A stretch of DNA of 17,200 bases, from contig JAEZYG010000064.1 of assembly GCA_023419175.1 (NCBI GenBank), forward strand, positions 1 to 17,200, given 5' to 3'. This document shows, piece after piece, positions 6,432 to 12,793 of the stretch. Position 1 is the stretch's first letter; every line of letters begins with the position of its first letter. The DNA is from Actinomycetes bacterium. Lineage in GTDB: Bacteria > Actinomycetota > Actinomycetes > Propionibacteriales > Propionibacteriaceae. The notes beneath the pieces were generated by a model. It saw only the letters and a program-made list of their open reading frames with translations. It was not told the origin of the DNA and ran no database searches. Both the position numbers and the translations under genes were made by a program.

Positions 6432-7874
6432 ATGAGAGAAACAGATGGCTCTATCAGCTCGGCCTATCAGACGATCCTTTCTGCGATCGCTTCTATTGAA
6501 CCGCGTATATCGGCTGCTATCGCTCAAGAATTGGACGATCAACGCCACTCTTTGAAGCTGATCGCCTCTGAAAATTACGCCTCTTTGCCGACTCTTCTCG
6601 CCATGGGTAACTGGTTATCGGATAAATACGCCGAGGGAACGGCAGGTCATCGTTTCTATGCTGGATGCAAGAATGTGGACGAAATCGAGCAGATCGCAGC
6701 CGAACATGCGCGTGAACTTTTCGGCGCAGAATACGCCTATGTCCAACCCCATTCAGGTATTGACGCCAATCTCGTCGCCTATTGGGCGATCCTCTCTCAA
6801 CGTATTGAGATGCCTTCACTAAACGATGCTGAGGTTCGCACCGTCAACGATTTAGATGATGCCGCCTGGGCAAAATTGCGTTCAGATCTAGGCAATCAAC
6901 GCCTGATGGGAATGAGTTTAGACGCCGGCGGACATCTCACTCACGGATTCCGTCACAATATTTCGGGCAAAATGTTCGATCAGCGATCCTACGGCACCGA
7001 TCCTGTCAGTGGACTATTGGATTATGACAAGGTTCGTCAGGCGGTACGCGAATTCAAACCTCTCATTCTTGTCGCCGGTTATTCTGCCTATCCGCGACGG
7101 GTCAATTTCGCCCTCATGCGCGAGATCGCAGATGAGGTGGGCGCTGTTCTGATGGTCGATATGGCTCATTTCGCCGGTTTAGTAGCCGGGAAAGTCCTCA
7201 GCGGCGAAGAGAATCCGATTCCCTATGCAGACGTGGTCACCACCACCACACATAAATCTTTAAGAGGTCCACGTGGCGGAATGGTCTTGGCGACCAAGGA
7301 ATTTGCAGATGCAGTCGATCGCGGTTGTCCGATGGTATTGGGCGGCCCTCTGCCTCATGTCATGGCGGCTAAAGCTATCGCTTTGGCTGAGGCTCGCACC
7401 GAGGATTTCGCCGACTATGCCCATCGCGTTGTCGAAAATGCCCAGGCATTAGCAAACGGCTTGCTTTCACGCGGAGCCACATTGGTTTCGGGCGGTACGG
7501 ATAATCACCTCGTCCTCTTGGACGTTACGCGCTCTTTCGGGCTGAGTGGACGTCAGGCGGAAGCGGCTCTACTCGAATCGGGAATCGTGACGAATCGCAA
7601 TTCTGTCCCCTGCGATCCCAATGGAGCTTGGTACACCTCAGGTATCCGTCTGGGAACTCCCGCCTTAACCACGCGTGGATTCATTCCAGACGATATGGAT
7701 CGCGTTGCCGAGTTGATCGTCTCGACGTTGGAAAAGACCTCCCCCACCGTGACGTCTCAGGGCACATATTCCCAGGCGAAATACCATCTCGATGCCGATA
7801 TCGCGGCTGCTACGAGAGATGCCGCCCGCGAATTGGTAGGCGCCCATCCGCTCTATCCTGGCTTGGAACTATAA
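6432..7874 (+). CDS. glyA: serine hydroxymethyltransferase, long chlamydial-type form
   Basis: PLP enzyme that interconverts serine plus tetrahydrofolate and glycine plus 5,10-methylene-tetrahydrofolate in the cytoplasm. The PLP lysine is K275 in TTTTHKSLRGPRGG. KLIASENYAS (42-51), DKYAEGTAGHRFYAGC (64-79), GGHLTHG (166-172) and VDMAHFAGL (242-250) are intact. At 480 residues it exceeds the usual 415-430. The excess lies in an N-terminal extension of about 20 residues and an insertion at about 122-156, between the YWAIL helix and the LMGMSLDAGGHLTHG strand. The whole run to TSGIRLGTPALTTRG matches the long form that I know from Chlamydia and some spirochaetes. The ribosome binding site AGGAGG is strong. 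It probably has its own promoter or reads through from rlmB. A hairpin terminator follows 7 bp after the stop. Confidence 0.95.
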   Translation: MRETDGSISSAYQTILSAIASIEPRISAAIAQELDDQRHSLKLIASENYASLPTLLAMGNWLSDKYAEGTAGHRFYAGCKNVDEIEQIAAEHARELFGAEYAYVQPHSGIDANLVAYWAILSQRIEMPSLNDAEVRTVNDLDDAAWAKLRSDLGNQRLMGMSLDAGGHLTHGFRHNISGKMFDQRSYGTDPVSGLLDYDKVRQAVREFKPLILVAGYSAYPRRVNFALMREIADEVGAVLMVDMAHFAGLVAGKVLSGEENPIPYADVVTTTTHKSLRGPRGGMVLATKEFADAVDRGCPMVLGGPLPHVMAAKAIALAEARTEDFADYAHRVVENAQALANGLLSRGATLVSGGTDNHLVLLDVTRSFGLSGRQAEAALLESGIVTNRNSVPCDPNGAWYTSGIRLGTPALTTRGFIPDDMDRVAELIVSTLEKTSPTVTSQGTYSQAKYHLDADIAAATRDAARELVGAHPLYPGLEL

Positions 7875-7881
7875 ATAAACA

Positions 7882-7907
7882 GGGGGTATGGGAAGATCCA
7901 TACCCCC
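7882..7907. terminator. bidirectional hairpin terminator between glyA and ispF
   Basis: GGGGGTATGG (7882-7891) and CCATACCCCC (7898-7907) form a perfect 10-bp stem with a 6-nt loop, placed between convergent genes. On the minus strand the stem is followed by TGTTTATTTAT, a U-rich tail that fits termination of the ispF transcript. On the plus strand it comes 7 bp after the glyA stop but without a U tract. Confidence 0.75.
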
Positions 7908-8034
7908 ACCTGGCAAACTCCTCAGCGTCATGGGCGATAGAACGAAGATCGCCTTTTCCTATCGCAGAAACGAGTCATCCAAGAGAAGATCCTCCCTGTG
8001 AGGAAGATCTGATGGACAGACCTCGCCAGATGAT

Positions 8035-8523
8035 TCACCGATCGGATATCTTCTCGATCAAGACGGTGGCGATCGCAGCCAGCCCTTCACCTCGTCCGGT
8101 GAAACCCATATGGTCTGTCGTCGTCGCGCTCACAGACACGGGAGATCCCCCAAGAGCTTCGCAGAGAATCACCTGAGCTTCCTCTCGTCGAGAGAGGAGA
8201 CGCGGACGCTGCCCGATCATCTGCACAGCCACATTGATGATCTGCCACCCAGCCTCATGGAGACGACGCTGAGTCTCGCGGAGAAAAGCCACGCCACTTG
8301 CTCCCGCCCAACGCGGATCGGAGGTACCGTAATTGCTTCCCAAATCACCGAGTCCAGCAGCACTGAGAAGAGCATCGCAAATGGCATGAGAGACAACGTC
8401 GCCATCAGAATGACCAGCTAAACCGCTGCTCTCTTCAGGAAAGTGAATACCGGCAACCCACATGGGCACACCGTCGGCAAATTGATGAACATCAATGCCG
8501 ATTCCTGTCCGCATAGCAGACAC
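8035..8523 (-). CDS. ispF: 2-C-methyl-D-erythritol 2,4-cyclodiphosphate synthase
   Basis: Enzyme of the non-mevalonate (MEP) isoprenoid pathway; it cyclises CDP-methylerythritol 2-phosphate with release of CMP, as a trimer. Metal ligands D11 and H13 (in GIDVHQF) and H46 (after HSDGD 38-42) are present, as is the CDP-binding loop TTTDHMGFTGRGEG (134-147). The length of 162 (159 from the alternative start) is normal, and the QMIGQRPRL stretch is of actinobacterial style. GTG 8523 lies 3 bp after the carD stop; an in-frame ATG at 8514 (MRTGIGIDVH) is an equally good or better start by family comparison. It is translationally linked to carD. The ispD gene that usually lies between carD and ispF is missing here. 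Confidence 0.96.
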   Translation of the reverse strand: MSAMRTGIGIDVHQFADGVPMWVAGIHFPEESSGLAGHSDGDVVSHAICDALLSAAGLGDLGSNYGTSDPRWAGASGVAFLRETQRRLHEAGWQIINVAVQMIGQRPRLLSRREEAQVILCEALGGSPVSVSATTTDHMGFTGRGEGLAAIATVLIEKISDR

Positions 8524-8526
8524 CGC

Positions 8527-9027
8527 TTAATCTTCGTCCTTCCACAGACCGAGAATCTTATCGAGTTGAATCTGAGCCTCGTCCTCGTCCACTTCCTTCG
8601 CCAATGCCAGCTCAGAGACGATGATTTGACGCCCCTGACTCAAAAGCCCCTTCTCCCCTGCGCTCAAGCCCTTATCGCCAGAACGACGGGTAAGATCGCG
8701 CACGACCTCGGCGACTTTATAGACATCGCCTGAATTCAACTTCTCAGAATTCGCCTTGAAACGCCGCGACCAGTTGGACGGCTCTTCCACATCAACCTTT
8801 TGGAGGACTTCCTTCAGTTGGGCTAAGCCTTCATCTCCCATGACATCGCGCACGCCGACCGTCTCGATCTTTGAGGCGGGAACGCGCACGATCAGGCTAT
8901 CTTGAGCGAGAATACGCAAGACGAGATAGGTATGCTCAACCCCTTTAATGGTGCGTTTTTCAATATCTTCAACGATCGCTGCACCATGATGAGGGTGCAC
9001 CACCGAATCACCGGCGGAAAATGGCAT
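8527..9027 (-). CDS. carD: CarD/CdnL family RNA-polymerase-binding transcription regulator
   Basis: 166-residue essential-type regulator that binds the RNA polymerase beta subunit and stabilises open promoter complexes, notably at rRNA promoters. The N-terminal RNA-polymerase-interaction domain (about 1-70) starts FSAGDSVVHPHHGAAIVEDI. The C-terminal helical DNA-binding domain (75-160) holds the key W86 in NWSRRFKANSEKL, the residue that wedges into the -10 upstream fork in the mycobacterial protein. The RDLTRR and LSAGEKGLLSQGRQI helices are also typical. The ATG at 9027 has GGGAAGG at a good distance. It is followed after 3 bp by ispF, so the two form an operon. Confidence 0.96.
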   Translation of the reverse strand: MPFSAGDSVVHPHHGAAIVEDIEKRTIKGVEHTYLVLRILAQDSLIVRVPASKIETVGVRDVMGDEGLAQLKEVLQKVDVEEPSNWSRRFKANSEKLNSGDVYKVAEVVRDLTRRSGDKGLSAGEKGLLSQGRQIIVSELALAKEVDEDEAQIQLDKILGLWKDED

Positions 9028-9054
9028 AATGGCAGCCTTCCCTGGACGTTTGAG

Positions 9055-9087
9055 GGGTCTGACCCTCGACCCCGCAAGTCAATTCTA
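9055..9087 (-). promoter_or_regulatory. possible carD promoter and small palindrome in its leader
   Basis: The minus strand has TAGAAT (plus 9082-9087), a fair -10 box, about 55 bp before the carD start, but no convincing -35 box. Between it and the gene lies the odd-length palindrome GGGTCTGACCC (9055-9065). CarD genes are often stress-regulated, but nothing here proves an operator. Confidence 0.25.
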
Positions 9088-9121
9088 GCTCATCAGCGGA
9101 TCTTTTCCGTCTCTGACTGGG

Positions 9122-9499
9122 CTACATTCCTAGAACGCAACGGGCGATCAAGGCATCCAATTGACGGATATCGATATTCCGACCGATTTTTACCTTGAGG
9201 CGACCGATTTTCGTCCACAGTTCAATCTCACCGTTGACATCAACTAAACCCGCATTCTCAGATGACCACATGACGATCGAGGAATAGGGCAAAGAATAGA
9301 CCTCAATTTTTCGTCCACTCATTCCCTGAACATCTGCAACGATCAAACGGCGGTCGGTGAAAGTCGCGCTATCACGCAGAGTCGAAAAGGAGGCCACCGC
9401 CACCTCTCCAGGAATCAAGAGGGATAAGACGGAGTTGGGAGTAGGGCATGGGGAGACGAATGTCCAACTCACCGGAAGGGTATTGGGCAAAGAATTCAT
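9122..9499 (-). CDS. bacterial PH-domain protein (bPH_1/YvbH-like)
   Basis: 125-residue protein made almost entirely of one bacterial pleckstrin-homology-like domain. The diagnostic pattern is LLIPGE (27-32), RDSATFTDRRLIVADVQG (42-59), then KIEVYSLPYSSI (64-75) and a WTKIG.LKVKIGR strand pair near 95-107, ending in a helix with LDALIARCVLGM. ATG 9499 is preferred because GAGGAAAG lies just upstream; a TTG at 9529 would add ten residues. There are no membrane segments and no signal. The family's function is not established; it appears in many bacteria as a small cytoplasmic or membrane-associated domain. It lies between the gpmA terminator and the carD promoter, so it is probably transcribed alone or with carD. 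Confidence 0.8.
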   Translation of the reverse strand: MNSLPNTLPVSWTFVSPCPTPNSVLSLLIPGEVAVASFSTLRDSATFTDRRLIVADVQGMSGRKIEVYSLPYSSIVMWSSENAGLVDVNGEIELWTKIGRLKVKIGRNIDIRQLDALIARCVLGM

Positions 9500-9553
9500 T
9501 ACTTTCCTCACCAAGATAAGGTCTGCCAATGATTGATCGCTCTATAAAAATTG

Positions 9554-9581
9554 AGGGGTATCGCCCGCAGACGACACCCCT
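9554..9581 (-). terminator. intrinsic terminator of gpmA
   Basis: AGGGGTATCG (9554-9563) and CGACACCCCT (9572-9581) form a 10-bp stem with one G-U wobble in the minus-strand RNA, around an 8-nt loop. On the minus strand it is followed by CAATTTTTAT, a good U tract. It lies 25 bp after the gpmA stop codon. Confidence 0.85.
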
Positions 9582-9606
9582 GTACACTTCTAGATCTCGA
9601 TGACGA

Positions 9607-10356
9607 TCACTTCTTGCCTTGAGCCGCGACAGCTTTCTGTCCAGCTTCAGCAGCTTCCGGATCGAGATAGCGCCCACCGGGAGTGATCGGACGGAAATTC
9701 TCGTCCAATTCATAGAGAAGCGGGATACCTGTCGGAATATTCAACGCGGCGATATCGCTATCGCTGATCTGGTCGAGATGTTTAACCAAAGCGCGCAATG
9801 AATTGCCGTGAGCGGCGATCAATACGCGTTTCCCATCACGCAGATCGGGAACGATCTGGTCATACCAATAGGGCAACATACGAGCGACAACGTCTTTCAA
9901 ACATTCGGTGAGCGGACGAGCGTCCTCAGGCAAAACCGCATAGCGGTCCTCGGCCCACTGAGAGAATTCGTTATCCTTATCGATAGCTGGCGGCGGAACG
10001 TCATAGGAACGACGCCACTGCATGAATTGTTCTTCGCCGAATTGATCGCGGATCTCTGCCTTATTCAAGCCCTGCAGTTTCCCATAGTGACGCTCATTCA
10101 AACGCCAGGAACGCTTCACTGGAATCCAGTGGCGATCGCATCCATCCAACGCCAAATAGGCGGTGTGGATAGCGCGACGCAACAAAGAGGTATGAACGAC
10201 ATCGGGCAATAGATTCTGCTCGGCAAGCAATTGGCCGCCGCGTTGCGCCTCTCCCACGCCCTTCTCGTTGAGGTCAACATCCACCCAGCCGGTGAACAGA
10301 TTCTTAGAATTCCATTCGCTCTCGCCATGGCGGAGCAAGATCAGCTCATAGGTCAT
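9607..10356 (-). CDS. gpmA: 2,3-bisphosphoglycerate-dependent phosphoglycerate mutase
   Basis: Glycolytic and gluconeogenic enzyme interconverting 3- and 2-phosphoglycerate through a phosphohistidine. RHGESEWN (9-16) holds the nucleophile H10; LFTGW (20-24), NERHYGKLQGLNKAE (87-101, E88) and AAHGNSLRAL (181-190, H183) complete the active site. The length of 249 residues from ATG 10356 (MTYELILLRHGE) is standard for the family. GGAG lies only a few bases before that ATG. The alternative GTG at 10377 would add seven residues (MSVYDGD), which are not typical. The gene is 64 bp downstream of the heptad-repeat gene and is closed by a clear intrinsic terminator. Confidence 0.96.
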   Translation of the reverse strand: MTYELILLRHGESEWNSKNLFTGWVDVDLNEKGVGEAQRGGQLLAEQNLLPDVVHTSLLRRAIHTAYLALDGCDRHWIPVKRSWRLNERHYGKLQGLNKAEIRDQFGEEQFMQWRRSYDVPPPAIDKDNEFSQWAEDRYAVLPEDARPLTECLKDVVARMLPYWYDQIVPDLRDGKRVLIAAHGNSLRALVKHLDQISDSDIAALNIPTGIPLLYELDENFRPITPGGRYLDPEAAEAGQKAVAAQGKK

Positions 10357-10420
10357 ATCTCCATCGTAGACGCTCACCTATGGAGAGCATCACCCCTAAG
10401 AAGGCAACTATGAAACTTTC

Positions 10421-12793
10421 TCAACGGCGGAAGAGATCTAAGAAACGCTGCCACAACGATTTCGAGGCGGGTTTTTCCTCCTTCATTTCCTTCGCGTTCT
10501 CGCTAGGAGGTTCAAAGATATAGATGAATTGGACGATTCCGACAGAGGTATTATTCGCATCTGTAAACGAAGGAGGGCTGAACTGTCCGTCCTTCACCGG
10601 ATCGTAGAGAGCGGAGATCTTGTCTTTAAGCTGAGGTAATTCACTTGTGGACGATTTCAGCTCCCCTGTCCCATCCCTCAACTGCCCGGTCGCCTTTGAC
10701 AGATCTCGTGAACCGCGATTCATCTGAGCGATGCCATCGCGATAGCGACCAAATCCGTCCGTGAGCTGCTCAGAGCCTTGGAAGATCTGACCTGTTCCCT
10801 GATGAATTTCCCCTGACCTTTTTTCCAGATCCGTTAGAGAGCGTCCGAGTTGATCGCTTGCCTGTGCAATTCGCTCACCATTGTGAGCTAGCTCAGATGA
10901 CGAGCCCGCCACCATATCGAGAGTTTCAGATAAGGATGTCGCTGATGAACGCACCGTCTGCGACCCATCCCTCAGCTGACCCGATTGAGTTTTGAGATAT
11001 CCCAAAGAGGCGGCAAGTTGGGAACTCGCCTGAGCTAGAGAGGGACGCCCTTCCTGATTGAGGATCTGTTGATGAATACCATCTACCGTCTTGACGTACA
11101 TATATAAGGCATCATCAAAATCAGCGTAGGAACGCGCCACCTCATTCAGAGTTTTAGCGACATCTCGATGGGAATCGATCAAGGTAGCAAGCGCGTCTAG
11201 ATCGCTTTCAAGATGTGAGGCTGCATCGCTTACCGTCTTGAGGGTATCCAAGGTTGATGACACCTGAGCGAGACGATCTTTCATCTGCCGATCACCCTCG
11301 GCTATAGCGATCAGATCATCTGCTATCTGGGCGTAATCGCCAAGCAATTTTTCTACCCCTGGATCATCGGGATCGAGACCATATTCTCGCGCCAGATCCT
11401 TCCCCTGCCCCAGACGAGACGCTGCCGCGTTGAGCCGCTGGGAAGAATCACCATATAGATCCATCGCCTCGTTCACTATCTGACGGCTGGTATCGATGTC
11501 GAAAGCAGACAGCGACTGGCGCAATTGTTCGGCAAGGTCTCGGCTCGCCTGTCCGATCTGAGCTAACTGTTCACGACCAGGTTGTGAAGAGGCAAGACCG
11601 TTAAGACTTTGACGAATAGTAGACGACGATGCGAGCAGACCTTTCTTGGAGTCTTCCGTTTGCGATCTCACAGCTTTCACACCGTTTTCGATATCTCCCA
11701 GCGCTTGAGCGATCTGAGCTGTCCCTTCAGCACTGCGATCGACCACATCGAGATATTTCTCCACAGCTGAGGTATAGGAGGCGATTCCTGAAGAAAGCTG
11801 ATGTCCCGCATCCGCTAGACGAGCTCCTCCACGGGAGAATTGATCGACCCCATCCAGATAATCTTCAAGAGAAGCATCGAAGGAGCGATAACCCACGATA
11901 TAGCGTCCCATTCCCTCATCGAAACGCTGCTGAGCTCCATTCAGTTGATTGATTGCCTGGGTCAATCCCTGCTGAGCATTCTGCAAATCCTCACCTGATC
12001 GGTCGATATCGTCACTCTTAGAGGCGAGAGTTGAACTTCCTTGAGCGAGACGATCTGATGCATCAGCTACTGCTGAAATCGCCGTGCTCAGCTGGGACAT
12101 ATCGTCCAGATAGGAATCCATATCGGGGATGTCCATCACCGCCCGATAGGGTAAGGCGACGATCCGTATCTGCGGCAAAGAAGCATCGCTTGCCGAAGCA
12201 TTGAGACGATAATGTCCTTCCATCCCTTTCATCTGGGTGAATGTCACCGAGGTTTTCTCCCCAGCAATAGCCAATGTCGCCATATCGGCGTCGATCTTCC
12301 TGTAGTGAGTGCGCGGAAGATCGACAGAGATTTGGAGGGCATAGTGGTCGAAAAATTCGCGTTTTTCCGCTGGATTCTTGGTGATATCGATTGATATTTG
12401 AATATTTCCATCCAGACGAGTTTTTTCATCTGGATAGATCAGGCGTCCATCTTTCTCATAGCTCACAGCGACCGTCCAGGGAAGATGAGGATCGACCAAC
12501 GTACCTTGATAGGACAGATCTCCGCGATAGTCGATGGTGACTTTATCGCCGTCATGCTTCAGATGCGAACTATCGGTGAGATTGACCACATCGTCATAGC
12601 GACCGTAATCGATAGCTCGGCCATTCACCGACTTCAAAGAATTGACCACATAGGCTTTGTCGACCTGCCCCGACGCCTTCAATCGGGCATAGACCACTTC
12701 ATCTTTAGATTCATATCCTTGAGCATTCGCCCATGCCAGAGGACAGAGCGCCATGAGACAGCAGGATAAAAGGATAGATAGTAGGTATTTCAT
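10421..12793 (-). CDS. secreted coiled-coil protein with Leu-Gly heptad repeats, MMPL partner
   Basis: A 790-residue exported protein. Residues 1-22 form a signal peptide (hydrophobic core LLSILLSCCLMALCPL, likely cut after AWA), with no lipobox. Residues about 25-215 look like a globular beta-rich domain. Residues about 235-740 are a long helical region with repeated L-x-x-G / L-x-x-x-heptads (for example QLTDGFGRYRDGIAQM, QLRDGTGELKSS), the type catalogued as X-X-X-Leu-X-X-Gly heptads in YhgE/Pip and MMPL-associated proteins. A short C-terminal segment with SPPSFTDANNTSVGIVQF follows, then a charged, basic end. There is no C-terminal membrane helix. It overlaps the upstream MMPL gene by ATGA, with CAGGAG as ribosome binding site, so the two are translationally coupled. 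Probable role: extracytoplasmic periplasmic-adaptor-like or gating partner of the MMPL pump; this is inference. Confidence 0.82.
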   Translation of the reverse strand: MKYLLSILLSCCLMALCPLAWANAQGYESKDEVVYARLKASGQVDKAYVVNSLKSVNGRAIDYGRYDDVVNLTDSSHLKHDGDKVTIDYRGDLSYQGTLVDPHLPWTVAVSYEKDGRLIYPDEKTRLDGNIQISIDITKNPAEKREFFDHYALQISVDLPRTHYRKIDADMATLAIAGEKTSVTFTQMKGMEGHYRLNASASDASLPQIRIVALPYRAVMDIPDMDSYLDDMSQLSTAISAVADASDRLAQGSSTLASKSDDIDRSGEDLQNAQQGLTQAINQLNGAQQRFDEGMGRYIVGYRSFDASLEDYLDGVDQFSRGGARLADAGHQLSSGIASYTSAVEKYLDVVDRSAEGTAQIAQALGDIENGVKAVRSQTEDSKKGLLASSSTIRQSLNGLASSQPGREQLAQIGQASRDLAEQLRQSLSAFDIDTSRQIVNEAMDLYGDSSQRLNAAASRLGQGKDLAREYGLDPDDPGVEKLLGDYAQIADDLIAIAEGDRQMKDRLAQVSSTLDTLKTVSDAASHLESDLDALATLIDSHRDVAKTLNEVARSYADFDDALYMYVKTVDGIHQQILNQEGRPSLAQASSQLAASLGYLKTQSGQLRDGSQTVRSSATSLSETLDMVAGSSSELAHNGERIAQASDQLGRSLTDLEKRSGEIHQGTGQIFQGSEQLTDGFGRYRDGIAQMNRGSRDLSKATGQLRDGTGELKSSTSELPQLKDKISALYDPVKDGQFSPPSFTDANNTSVGIVQFIYIFEPPSENAKEMKEEKPASKSLWQRFLDLFRR

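Noticed and set aside
7628..8176. 182-codon plus-strand frame spanning the glyA-ispF junction
   Set aside because: It overlaps the end of glyA in another frame, runs through the terminator hairpin and into antisense ispF; no conserved motif.
9808..10212. 134-codon plus-strand frame
   Set aside because: Antisense to gpmA, whose active-site motifs are all present; no family resemblance.
10620..12050. Tandem DNA repeats in the heptad-repeat gene
   Set aside because: The repetition is at protein level (Leu/Gly heptads); the nucleotide sequence is diverged and shows no clean tandem unit.
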